Assembly: GCA_016868585.1 (NCBI GenBank)
Contig: VGGR01000002.1
Span: forward strand, 124,001 to 188,000
Direction of reading: 5' to 3'
Length of the DNA stretch: 64,000 bases
Source: Bacteroidota bacterium
GTDB lineage: Bacteria > Bacteroidota > Bacteroidia > Chitinophagales > Chitinophagaceae
In this document: piece after piece, positions 36,762 through 45,031 of the stretch
How positions within the stretch are numbered: the stretch's first letter is position 1
Layout: each line of letters begins with the position of its first letter
Translations under genes and position numbers: made by a program
Notes under the pieces: generated by a model
The model's database searches: none
The model's input: only the letters and a program-made list of their open reading frames with translations
What the model was told of the DNA's origin: nothing

Positions 36762-37289
36762 TTATGGAATAAACAGAACTACTTGTGGCTCATTGTCTTG
36801 TGTGATCACCATCTTTAATTTGTCGGTTCGATTGGATGGAATGGTAATACCCGTATAGTCAGGTTGAATGGGAAACTGCCTATGTTCTTTCCGGTCCACC
36901 AGCACACATAATTGAACTCGCTCAGGTCTTCCATAATCAAACAATGAATCCAGAGCCGCCTTGATTGTGCGTCCGGTAAACAAAACATCATCTACTAAGA
37001 TCACCGTTTTACCTTCAATTGAAAAGGGTAAGTGCATGGGATCCGGAGCAAGAATTTTATTCCTCACATCATCTCGATAAAAAGTGATGTCCAATTTGCC
37101 ATGTTCAAGTGAACTGGCATGGGGGTTATTTTTTAACAATAGTTCATACAAATATTGCGACACCAGCGCACCTCCCTGCTGAATTCCTACCATTACAGTA
37201 GATGAAAAATCAGGATTTGCAGCAGCAATAGCCGCCGCTAATTGATCTAAAGTGTCATAAACTTTTTTAGTATTTACTATAACCTGCAC
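36762..37289 (-). CDS. pyrR: PyrR-type bifunctional pyrimidine regulator/uracil phosphoribosyltransferase
   Basis: The 175-residue protein has MVGIQQGGALVSQYLYELL, LDITFYRDDVRNKI and the PRPP motif VILVDDVLFTGRTIKAALDSL (in parts). PyrR binds mRNA to attenuate pyr operons in Firmicutes and has weak uracil phosphoribosyltransferase activity; regulatory activity here is unproven. I choose the GTG at 37289 because it gives family length and begins 10 bp after pruA ends. The ATG at 37370 would add a hydrophobic non-family extension and overlap pruA. Confidence 0.86.
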   Translation of the reverse strand: MQVIVNTKKVYDTLDQLAAAIAAANPDFSSTVMVGIQQGGALVSQYLYELLLKNNPHASSLEHGKLDITFYRDDVRNKILAPDPMHLPFSIEGKTVILVDDVLFTGRTIKAALDSLFDYGRPERVQLCVLVDRKEHRQFPIQPDYTGITIPSNRTDKLKMVITQDNEPQVVLFIP

Positions 37290-37299
37290 GGATGTTGTT

Positions 37300-38931
37300 T
37301 TACTTTTCTTGAAGAAAGGGGTAACGGAAATCAGTAGGAGGATTAAAGGTTTCTTTGATAGTTCTGGCACTTAACCAACGATAAAGATTTAATTGTGAAC
37401 CTGCTTTATCATTGGTGCCGGAAGCTCGACCTCCGCCAAAAGGTTGTTGTCCTACTACCGCTCCAGTTGGTTTATCATTAATATAAAAGTTGCCCGCAGC
37501 ATGTCTTAATTTATCGGTGGCCAACGCTACGGCCTCTCGATCTTGTGCAATAATGGAACCCGTGAGTGCGTAAGGAGACGTTGAGTCCACAAGCGCTAAA
37601 GCTTTTTCAAATTGAGCTGCAGGATAAATGTATAGTGTTAAAACCGGACCAAAGATCTCTTCACACATAGTGGTTGATTGAGGGTTCTTGGTTTCGATTA
37701 TAGTAGGTTGAATAAAATACCCCTCCTTATCGTCACAGTTCCCTCCTACCAATAGTTTACATTTTGGATCTTTTTTAGCTTTTTCAATGTAGTGCTGTAT
37801 TGTTTGAAAACTCTTGCCGTCAATAACTGCATTGATGAAATTAGAAAAATTCTCAACAGATCCCATGTTGAATTGCTGAACACCGGCAATTAGTTTCTGC
37901 TTCACTTCTTCAGCAATGTTGGAGGGTATATAGGCTCTGGAGGCAGCAGAACATTTTTGCCCCTGAAACTCAAAAGCGCCTCTTAATAACGCAGTTACTA
38001 CAACATCAGGGTCTGCACTTTTGTGTGCCAACACAAAATCCTTGCCTCCTGTTTCGCCTACGATCCGTGGGTAAGATCTATAGCGGCCTATATTCTTCCC
38101 AATGGTTTCCCACATCATATTGAAAACCTGCGTAGATCCCGTAAAGTGAACGCCTGCAAAATCCTGATGAGAAAAACAGATCTCTCCAACCGCAGGTCCA
38201 TCCACATAAATCAAATTGATGACTCCATCTGGCAAACCGGCCTCTTTTAAAATACGAAGGGTTAATTGTGCGGAATAGATTTGTGTATAGGCACACTTCC
38301 ACACCACTACATTACCACACAGCGCCGCGGAAGTGGGTAAATTTCCGCCAATTGCGGTAAAGTTAAAGGGGGTAATGGCCAGCACAAATCCTTCCAGAGG
38401 ACGATACTCCAAACGGTTGTGAATACCAGGGCTGCTTATAGGCTGTTGTTTGTAAATTTCACTTAGGTAATGGACATTGAAACGTAAAAAATCAATCAAC
38501 TCGCAGGCCGCATCAATTTCAGCTTGAAACGCATTTTTGCTTTGCCCAAGCATAGTGGCGGCATTGATATAGGGTCGGTATTTGGTAGCCAACAAATCTG
38601 CGGCTTTCAGGAAAATGTGCGCACGATTTTCCCAGGATAGATTAGCCCAAGATTGCTTTGCCGCTAATGCAGCATCTATAGCTTGCTGAACATGTTTGGC
38701 CTCCCCTTTATGAAAATATCCCAACAAATGTTTTTTCTCGTGCGGGGGGTGTATTGGAATTTTACGACCCGTACGAATTTCTCTTGCACCTATATATTGT
38801 GGTATATCTATTACCTGCGATTTTAATTCCTTTAGCGCAGCTTTCAATCGAATCTTTTCTGGAGATCCTGGTGCATAATTTAGAACAGGTTCATTGACAG
38901 GTAATGGAAAAGAAAAGGTTCCCAATGACAT
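37300..38931 (-). CDS. pruA: L-glutamate gamma-semialdehyde (1-pyrroline-5-carboxylate) dehydrogenase
   Basis: The 543-residue aldehyde dehydrogenase oxidises glutamate semialdehyde to glutamate in proline catabolism. It contains AITPFNFTAIGGNLP, FTGSTQVFNMMWE, the catalytic glutamate in RIVGETGGKDFVLAH and the catalytic cysteine in FEFQGQKCSAASRAY. Length matches the stand-alone P5C dehydrogenase of Bacteroidota and animals (about 540). It heads the pruA-pyrR-pyrB-coaD run. No proline dehydrogenase gene is seen in the window. Confidence 0.95.
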   Translation of the reverse strand: MSLGTFSFPLPVNEPVLNYAPGSPEKIRLKAALKELKSQVIDIPQYIGAREIRTGRKIPIHPPHEKKHLLGYFHKGEAKHVQQAIDAALAAKQSWANLSWENRAHIFLKAADLLATKYRPYINAATMLGQSKNAFQAEIDAACELIDFLRFNVHYLSEIYKQQPISSPGIHNRLEYRPLEGFVLAITPFNFTAIGGNLPTSAALCGNVVVWKCAYTQIYSAQLTLRILKEAGLPDGVINLIYVDGPAVGEICFSHQDFAGVHFTGSTQVFNMMWETIGKNIGRYRSYPRIVGETGGKDFVLAHKSADPDVVVTALLRGAFEFQGQKCSAASRAYIPSNIAEEVKQKLIAGVQQFNMGSVENFSNFINAVIDGKSFQTIQHYIEKAKKDPKCKLLVGGNCDDKEGYFIQPTIIETKNPQSTTMCEEIFGPVLTLYIYPAAQFEKALALVDSTSPYALTGSIIAQDREAVALATDKLRHAAGNFYINDKPTGAVVGQQPFGGGRASGTNDKAGSQLNLYRWLSARTIKETFNPPTDFRYPFLQEK

Positions 38932-38967
38932 AATAGAGGTTTATGATTACAAATAAAGGTACAAAAC

Positions 38968-40063
38968 TTAGCACTGCTTATTGTCTTTTTCGCTCATCAA
39001 AAACGCTTTGATAAAACCATCCAACTCTCCATCCATCACAGGTTGTACGTTTCCAACCTCAAAGTCAGAGCGATGATCTTTGATTATTTTATAGGGATGA
39101 AAAACATAGCTACGGATCTGGCTCCCCCACTCTATTTTCTTTTTGGTACTGTTTACTTCATCTCTAATTTCGTTTCGCTTCCGTAACTCCTCTTCGTAAA
39201 GCCGGCTTTTTAACATGGTCATTGCTTTCTCGCGATTGCCAAGCTGAGATCGCTCGGTTTGACAAACCACCACAATGCCCGTGGAAAGATGTGTCAGCAT
39301 TACTTTTGTTTCTACCTTATTTACATTCTGACCACCAGCGCCTCCACTGCGGGCTGTTTCCATTTTCACGTCCGCATCCCTTATTTCAATATTGATCGTA
39401 TCGTCTACCAGGGGATATACGAATACAGAAGAAAACGAAGTGTGTCTACGGGCATTACTGTCAAAGGGTGAAATCCGAACAAGTCGATGTACGCCACTTT
39501 CAGCTTTTAAAAATCCATAAGCAAATGGACCGTCGAACTGCAAGGTGCAAGTTTTAATCCCTGCCGCATCACCCCAAACCCAATCGAGTTCAGTCACCTT
39601 CCATCCTTGCTTTTCGCCGTACATACGGTACATTCTGGCAAGCATCTCTGCCCAATCCTGGCTTTCAGTCCCCCCGGCACCCGAATTAATTTGTAATACC
39701 GCGGGAAGTTCATCCTCAGGTTCATTCAAGGTTGCTTTAAACTCCGCATCATCCAGCAGCATATGTGCTTTATCGTAGGCTTCCTGAGTTTCTTCTTCAG
39801 TAGCATCTCCCGCCTTCCAAAACTCAAAAAGCACAGTTAAATCCTCTACAGATTGCTCTGCTAACCAATAGACACCAACCCAATATTCATTGAGCTTAAT
39901 GTTCTTCATTATTTCTGTGGCACGCTTATTATCGTCCCAAAAACCAGGACTTAAGGAAAGTTGTTTGTCTTGTGCAATTTTTTGAAGTCGGTTATCGACG
40001 TCAAAGAAACCTCCTTATCCCGATTACGCGGGACCGCATATCCTGTAATTTCTCAGTTGTCAT
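38968..40063 (-). CDS. prfB: Peptide chain release factor 2, expressed by programmed +1 frameshift
   Basis: RF2 reads UGA and UAA stop codons. The gene has two frames. The first starts at ATG 40063 and runs 20 codons, ending [11 protein letters not shown] at an in-frame TGA (40003-40001). The second continues from GAC at 40002 as [20 protein letters not shown], then through [14 protein letters not shown] to the stop at 38968. The joined protein is 364 residues, normal for RF2. It has the SPF stop-recognition tripeptide ([12 protein letters not shown]) and the catalytic GGQ ([16 protein letters not shown]). Skipping one base at CTT-TGA restores frame. An ATG at 39909 would give a 313-residue truncated product and is not the true start. 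Confidence 0.95.
40000..40015 (-). promoter_or_regulatory. prfB programmed +1 frameshift signal
   Basis: On the minus strand this reads AGGAGG TTT CTT TGA C. A Shine-Dalgarno-like AGGAGG (40015-40010) lies 3 bp before the slippery CTT (40006-40004) and TGA stop (40003-40001). This is the canonical RF2 autoregulatory site: low RF2 slows termination and favours the shift. Confidence 0.93.
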
Positions 40064-40067
40064 GCTG

Positions 40068-40075
40068 CAAAAATA
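40068..40075 (-). promoter_or_regulatory. Promoter -7 box for prfB
   Basis: The minus strand reads TATTTTTG, 4 bp before the prfB ATG at 40063, implying a leaderless message. Confidence 0.5.
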
Positions 40076-40080
40076 GTTGA

Positions 40081-40573
40081 TTAATATTGAAATTGAATAG
40101 TAGTGGCTCCTTGGCCAAATTGAGAATGGTACCTATTATCAACCGCATGCACTTCTTTAAACTGACGTACTAGTTGAGGAATTTCTTTTTTCAACTTTCC
40201 TTTACCAATCCCATGTATCACCATTAAGGTTGGCTGTTGATGCCGTTTCAAAGTTGAAATACTGAAACTTGCCAGCTTTTGCCTTCGGACTTTCGCTAAC
40301 TGCTCAACTAATTGACGAGGTTTGATTTGAACAGCAGGGATTAGTTGCTCTCGATAAATTAAGGAATTATCAAGTGGGTTAATTTATAAATTGAATGTGG
40401 GATTGTCGTTTAAATCCCCGAATAAAATATCATGTAAATAAAAATCATTGACCGATTGACTGTTGCCTTCTACGCGCAAAAGGAGTTGCTCTTTTTTCTT
40501 AACCAAACAAGAAAACGAAAAAAATCAACGATGCGCCATGATCTATCGGGTAGTTCATAAGTGAAAATAAAAA
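40081..40573 (-). pseudogene. Decayed Smr-domain protein gene
   Basis: Reading the minus strand from about 40524 gives LVKKKEQLLLRVEGNSQSV, NDFYLHDILFGDL, then an in-frame TAA at 40386-40384. It continues in the same frame with INPLDNSLIYREQL and a complete Smr domain, LMVIHGIGKGKLKKEI and FGQGATTIQF, ending at a stop at 40083-40081. Upstream of 40524 the reading resumes in another frame (ELPDRSWRIVDFF) across a run of seven A (40518-40524). So there is one nonsense codon, one homopolymer frameshift and 5' truncation at the rnpB boundary. Smr domains act as nucleases or nucleic-acid binders; this copy cannot make the full protein. Confidence 0.75.
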
Positions 40574-40927
40574 CTACAGGCCTGTAAGCCGGATTCTGTC
40601 GTGGGCCTCCATTTATCTGCCAAATGAGTTACCTCATCGGTCAAGCTGCCTACCCTGTAACCAAGCTTTTCAGCATTCAGGCGTGCAGCCCTCAATGGTT
40701 ACTATACGTGGCATTTCAGCGTGCAAGGTTTACCCGCTCTTGATGTTACCATCAAGAGCCGTGGGCTCTTACCCCACGTTTTCATCCTCACCTTTATTGC
40801 TAAAGGCAGTTATTTTCTGTGGCACTTGCTGTCGTCAGTAAACTGACGCCCGGCTTTTCACCGGTGCACTGCACTTTGCTGTCCGGACTTTCCTACTCCT
40901 AAAGGAGTCGAAGACCTGGCCTGTAGC
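40574..40927 (-). ncRNA. rnpB: RNase P RNA, bacterial class A
   Basis: On the minus strand the sequence begins CTACAGGCCAGG and contains the conserved AGGAAAGTCCGGAC block, GGTAAGAGCCCACGG, GGTAAACC and the closing ACAGAATCCGGCTTA. The two ends, CTACAGGCC and GGCCTGTAG, are complementary and form helix P1. RNase P RNA is the catalytic component that trims tRNA 5' ends. Length (about 354 nt) is normal. The downstream side is T-rich (TTTTTATTTTC), consistent with termination. Confidence 0.94.
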
Positions 40928-40931
40928 TTGG

Positions 40932-40939
40932 CAAAGATA
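40932..40939 (-). promoter_or_regulatory. Promoter -7 box for rnpB
   Basis: The minus strand reads TATCTTTG, about 5 bp before the first base of the RNase P RNA helix P1, the spacing expected for a Bacteroidota promoter. Confidence 0.6.
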
Positions 40940-40947
40940 CAACCAAA

Positions 40948-41202
40948 TTAGTTTGGCTTTCTGGGAGGAATTGTATCAATTCGTAACCCCTGCTGCAAAT
41001 CGCGTTGTAAGGTATCGATAGCATTGATCAATTGTTTCACTTGTTGATGAGGCATTAGACTATTATCGAGAGCATATTTTATGGTTTCTAAATTCTGCCA
41101 GTGAAATTGCGCCTGTGTTTCCTTCATACTAAAGTGATAAAAACGTTCCGATCGAAAACTTACGAAACAAAGGAATAATAAACAGTATATAAAGTATCTC
41201 AT
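40948..41202 (-). CDS. Small exported protein, function unknown
   Basis: The 84-residue protein starts with a signal-type hydrophobic segment (residues about 2-18, YCLLFLCFVSF) followed by a hydrophilic helical region with many Gln. The final residues are IDTIPPRKPN. It begins 6 bp after the stop of the fibre-like gene upstream, so it is probably the last gene of the secreted-protein operon. No family is recognised. The rnpB promoter lies just after its stop. Confidence 0.55.
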   Translation of the reverse strand: MRYFIYCLLFLCFVSFRSERFYHFSMKETQAQFHWQNLETIKYALDNSLMPHQQVKQLINAIDTLQRDLQQGLRIDTIPPRKPN

Positions 41203-41208
41203 ATCATT

Positions 41209-42702
41209 TTAATAAAAATCATACCACCCCCTTCCATTGTATCCTTGATGCTTTTGCGTATCGGTGTTTAAGATAATAAGTCCAAGCTGTGGCTCTAATA
41301 TGGCATCCCTTTCTTCTGTGGTCATTGGGGGGGCAATACATTGCATCGTTTTCCATTCTAGATGGTTTGCCATTAAAGAACCGGCACCAAGCACTTGATT
41401 AAACTGAGGTGACATGGAAGGAAGATAAAGCACAATATCTGTTGCTTGCGACTGCGCTTTAAGACTTGTAAAATTATTTCCTGACAAACTTGGCTCCAAC
41501 CATCTTAATTCAACAGCATTATTATCGATATTAGCCAGCTCCAGGTGCCCTGACAATCGACTTGCAGACTTTGATCTTGAAAAAATGGCAAAGCGGTTAA
41601 TTCCCACATCAATACTTTCATCAATGTACAGCCCATATGAGTTATCAATAATGCCAGTATTTCGCCAAAAATGCGTGCCATTGGTGACGGATACCAATCC
41701 CTTGCCTATAGCTATCCCATAGACCGATCCGATCTTGGAAACCGCATTATTATTATAGACACTAACTGTTAACCCAAATAATGTATCCACCCTTCCACCA
41801 CCATTATTCCAGGCTTCAACAGAATGTGCATGTAACTTATTGATAATTCCCGTTGAGGCATTTTCAACCCCACTTACCGAACCATATGCATTTGAAATAG
41901 TGCCTACCCCTCTATTGGTAGAAACATGATAGGATCCCCAGGCAACACTCAAAATGCCGCTTCCATTGTGTGTGGTCCAACCCTGGATCGAGCGCATCTG
42001 ATTCAGGGGCTGTGAATTTGAAGCCTCGGATGATGTGTAAAAGGCTCCTCCCATTAATCTATTGTCAAATTTTCCTGTACCAATTACTTGACCTAATACC
42101 GCAATTGTTTTGGGCGCAGTAGAGCTAGCAGTAGTTATATTTCGTTGAATGGCAAGTCCTGGATAAAAATTGGATCCATCGGCCATCATAGCACCTGGAC
42201 TAATCTGATCTCCAATGGCCACTGTTCCATTGATATCAGCATTTCCCGTAACATCAAGCGCATGTTGCGGATTGTTAGTCCCAAGGCCCAGTAAACCTGT
42301 TTTTGTTATTCGAATTTTTTCCTGGCTGTTGGTGACTATCACAAAATCCTGATTGGATAAAGTGCCTATTCGACTACCAGAATTACCATCAAATGCGTCA
42401 GGTGTCTGATTTCCGCCTAAGGTCCAGCCATTTTGCGGAGTAAGTACCGAATTCCAACCTAACTGACTATTGTTATTGTCGCTGCTATTTAACGTTAATG
42501 CCTGGCCTAATGAACCTGTTGCTGCTGGCAGGGAAATGGTATAGGACAGGGTTCCTGCTTGCTTAGCTGCCAAACTTATATATTGTTGCCCGGCACTAGA
42601 CTGAATTCTAACTTCTCGTTGAAGTGAAGGCCTAATTTGTGCGTAACCAAGCTGATAAACCAGAAGAAGAAAAAGAGTAATGCAATAATGAATTGGGCAC
42701 AT
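41209..42702 (-). CDS. Exported fibre-like protein, third member of the mosaic operon
   Basis: The 497-residue protein begins with a signal peptide (MCPIHYCITLFLLLVYQLGYA) when started at the ATG 42702, 7 bp after the previous stop; an in-frame ATG at 42822 would lie inside the preceding gene. The mature N-terminus, QIRPSLQREVRIQSSAGQ, then LSYTISLPAATGSLG, matches the equivalent part of the gene upstream. The middle carries LGLGTNNPQHALDVTGNADI, a phrase typical of phage tail-fibre-like repeats in Bacteroidota, followed by Gly/Asn-rich beta repeats with YGLYIDES. The end (GLIILNTDTQKHQGYNGRGW) resembles other tail-fibre-like termini. Surface exposure is inferred. Confidence 0.72.
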   Translation of the reverse strand: MCPIHYCITLFLLLVYQLGYAQIRPSLQREVRIQSSAGQQYISLAAKQAGTLSYTISLPAATGSLGQALTLNSSDNNNSQLGWNSVLTPQNGWTLGGNQTPDAFDGNSGSRIGTLSNQDFVIVTNSQEKIRITKTGLLGLGTNNPQHALDVTGNADINGTVAIGDQISPGAMMADGSNFYPGLAIQRNITTASSTAPKTIAVLGQVIGTGKFDNRLMGGAFYTSSEASNSQPLNQMRSIQGWTTHNGSGILSVAWGSYHVSTNRGVGTISNAYGSVSGVENASTGIINKLHAHSVEAWNNGGGRVDTLFGLTVSVYNNNAVSKIGSVYGIAIGKGLVSVTNGTHFWRNTGIIDNSYGLYIDESIDVGINRFAIFSRSKSASRLSGHLELANIDNNAVELRWLEPSLSGNNFTSLKAQSQATDIVLYLPSMSPQFNQVLGAGSLMANHLEWKTMQCIAPPMTTEERDAILEPQLGLIILNTDTQKHQGYNGRGWYDFY

Positions 42703-42709
42703 GATGCTA

Positions 42710-43699
42710 CTATTCAAGAATTGACCAATTGATGGAGCCGGTGAATGGTGCGGAGAAATAAACCATAAACTTCCCTGTTGTAGTATTTCTGGAAATATAA
42801 TAGGAGGGAATTGCCATGTCATTGGTTGTCCCTTCTAATGTGAGCGATATTGCATCATTGGTGTCTATGCCAATTGTATTACCCTGCCCGTTTGTGGGAG
42901 TAATTTCAACAGACTCCGTGGCCGTTGTAAAAGTGGAAAATCCTCTGGCCTTTGTTACGTGATAACCGTTGTGTGTTAGCACCGCATCTAAGCTAACTTG
43001 ACGCAAAATGCCATTATTATTTGCAACCAAAAGACGATCAAAACCAGACTGGATGCTTGTTGACACCGCACCACCCAGTACATTCAATGTTACCTCCCCG
43101 GTAACACCAAGGGTTCCGCTTAGAGAGGCAGTTCCAGCAATCTCTACGGTGCTTCCAAAATTAGCCGCACCGCTTGTGCGGAATGTTCCACCTACGTCTA
43201 AAGTAGTGGATGCATTTAAAGCGGTACCGATTCCAATTTTTCCATCTGTATTTATTCGCAAACGTTCAGCACTCCCTGTTAACAACTTAATGGGCTGAGC
43301 TGTTGTATGTGTTGTTGCAATCACCAGGGGTTGGGCACTGGTAGTTCCCAAAAACTGTTGGCCCGTAGCTGTTCCAGCTGCGGAAATGGCATTGCCCTCC
43401 AAAGTCCACGCAATACCCGTTACTGCTCCGGTAATAGATTGCCATTCCATACTTGCAGTTGTTCCCGTAACACTTGATACTTTTAATAGACTGTTAGCAG
43501 TAGGCAAGGCGGAAGGAAGAGAAAGCGCATAGGTAGTGATTCCCTCCGGGGCTCTCAAACCCACATAGCCCGTACCTGTTGGGGTAGGGTTTACTAAACG
43601 AATTTCTTTTTGGATTGCAGGCCTTATTTGAGCTTGCGTGACTAATAGCTGAAAAAGAAAAATTACGCTGCTTACTAAAAAATAATTGATAGTTTTCAT
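42710..43699 (-). CDS. Exported fibre-like protein, second member of the mosaic operon
   Basis: The 329-residue protein starts at ATG 43699 with a signal peptide (MKTINYFLVSSVIFLFQLLV, cleavage near TQAQ). The in-frame ATG at 43732 would overlap the previous gene. The N-terminal module QIRPAIQKEIRL and ITTYALSLPSALP matches that of the third gene. The centre has IGIGTALNASTTLDVGGTF and Ser/Gly/Thr-rich beta repeats. The C-terminal 50 residues, from NDAISLTLEG through YFSAPFTGSINWSILE, match the C-terminus of the first mosaic gene. So it links the other two by different ends. Function unknown; surface fibre or adhesin is inferred. Confidence 0.72.
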   Translation of the reverse strand: MKTINYFLVSSVIFLFQLLVTQAQIRPAIQKEIRLVNPTPTGTGYVGLRAPEGITTYALSLPSALPTANSLLKVSSVTGTTASMEWQSITGAVTGIAWTLEGNAISAAGTATGQQFLGTTSAQPLVIATTHTTAQPIKLLTGSAERLRINTDGKIGIGTALNASTTLDVGGTFRTSGAANFGSTVEIAGTASLSGTLGVTGEVTLNVLGGAVSTSIQSGFDRLLVANNNGILRQVSLDAVLTHNGYHVTKARGFSTFTTATESVEITPTNGQGNTIGIDTNDAISLTLEGTTNDMAIPSYYISRNTTTGKFMVYFSAPFTGSINWSILE

Positions 43700-43724
43700 A
43701 GGATTTTTTTTGATGAATGAATTT

Positions 43725-44420
43725 TTAATCAATAATTAACCAAGTAACAAAACCAGTATAGGGAGCGGTGAAATAAATGATAAGTTGATTGCGAACTAAA
43801 TCTCGGTGTATAAAAAAACTGGGCGAGGAAATGGGTATTCGGTCCCCCTCTAACGTAACGGCAATCCCATCATCCAGCTCCAATGGATAATCTAGTCGAA
43901 TGACCAGTGAGTCCTCCGCTTTTAAACTCCCAATTCTTCCCTTGGATTTTATGGAGTGCGAATCGGTTGTTTGCAGTGCGTAAAGGGCATAGGGAACAAT
44001 GCCTATCGGAACAGCCCCCAGTTCAATCCAATTATGTTGATAATTCCAATTGGGTTGTGGCGGTTGTGGGGGTATTGCAATTTTTATTTGAACACGATAG
44101 TCTAATTTTTCCCATGGAATTTTATACAGCGAATTAAAAAGGCCTCCTGCAAATTGTCCTTTACCCAGTGTAAATAGAAATATGCCTTGTTGATCGGTAT
44201 TCAATTGCTGTTCCTCGGCATAGATCAGTGGTGCATCACTGCTGAAGTATATTGCGGTATGCACATGTATAGTTTGCAGTTTTACGGCTTGATTGAAACG
44301 GTCACGTGCTTGCATTTGAAATGGAATTCCTGGCAAAACGGTTTGCGCAAGAGCAGCCGGTGCAAAAAAAATATTCCATGCGAATAAAACTAAAATCCTG
44401 ACTCTGCTGAAAGACATCAT
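43725..44420 (-). CDS. Exported protein, first member of the mosaic operon
   Basis: The 231-residue protein has a signal peptide ending near ALAQ (residue 26). The next 120 residues look like the N-terminal domain common in Bacteroidota secreted fibre proteins: GIPFQMQARDRFNQAV, YAEEQQLNTDQQGIFLFTLGKG and a closing PIGIVPYALYALQ. After a short linker, the last 50 residues (DGIAVTLEGDRIPI to YFTAPYTGFVTWLIID) match the C-terminus of the downstream gene. It overlaps the T9SS cargo gene upstream by 4 bp and is translationally coupled to it. Confidence 0.7.
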   Translation of the reverse strand: MMSFSRVRILVLFAWNIFFAPAALAQTVLPGIPFQMQARDRFNQAVKLQTIHVHTAIYFSSDAPLIYAEEQQLNTDQQGIFLFTLGKGQFAGGLFNSLYKIPWEKLDYRVQIKIAIPPQPPQPNWNYQHNWIELGAVPIGIVPYALYALQTTDSHSIKSKGRIGSLKAEDSLVIRLDYPLELDDGIAVTLEGDRIPISSPSFFIHRDLVRNQLIIYFTAPYTGFVTWLIID

Positions 44421-44953
44421 TCATTGATTTTAATAATTTCTCCTACCCCTTTCACCCTATTTCCATGTAACGATAAATAATACACTCCTGCTGGAACAAA
44501 GCGCAGATTTATGCCTATCCCACTCCGCAGATCAATTAAATGAATCAGCTGTGTATGGACCAGTTGCCCCCTTTGATTATAAATAAACAGACCCGCTTGA
44601 TGGGTTAATCCTGTGTTATTTGTGCTTCTAATCTGAAAGGACCCGGTCGTTGGGTTTGGAAAAAATACCAGGTCAAGCTTAACCAAAGAATCAGGAGTGT
44701 GGCAGGGATATTGGTAAAGGCCCGGCAGCAAAGTTGTTACCCAAATTGAAAGCCCTGAGCCAAACTGTAAACATGCATTGGAATAGGCAATGGTCACGGG
44801 CTGAGATAATGCACGACTATTCAAGCTGGACTCGCCAACGGAAGAGATAATAAGACAAGCACTGTTTTGTGCAGCCACGGTACTGCTGACCGCTAAATAC
44901 CCTGCCCAGAACAAAACGCAACTACCTGCAGTTACTATTGATGTTGTAGCCAA
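44417..44953 (-). CDS. Small secreted protein with T9SS type A sorting domain
   Basis: The 178-residue protein begins at a TTG (44953), with a hydrophobic signal segment ending near VAAQ (residue 29). A short mature part (IISSVGESSLNSRALSQPV) precedes a type A sorting domain of about 80 residues: LVFFPNPTTGSFQIRS, FIYNQRGQLVHT and VPAGVYYLSLHGN, ending IIKINE. That domain directs export through the type IX system and usually attachment to the surface. It is the first gene of the five-gene secreted operon and overlaps the next start by 4 bp. No clear promoter box was found upstream. Confidence 0.75.
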   Translation of the reverse strand: MATTSIVTAGSCVLFWAGYLAVSSTVAAQNSACLIISSVGESSLNSRALSQPVTIAYSNACLQFGSGLSIWVTTLLPGLYQYPCHTPDSLVKLDLVFFPNPTTGSFQIRSTNNTGLTHQAGLFIYNQRGQLVHTQLIHLIDLRSGIGINLRFVPAGVYYLSLHGNRVKGVGEIIKINE

Positions 44954-45031
44954 AAGTGCGTAAATTGAATTGACTACAAAAATGGTTGACTTACTCAGTC
45001 ATCTCAAGGGCTAAAAACAAAATATAGTGCG

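Noticed and set aside
37290-37370. A longer pyrR start at 37370
   Set aside because: It overlaps the pruA coding region and adds a hydrophobic segment not seen in PyrR; the GTG at 37289 gives the usual length.
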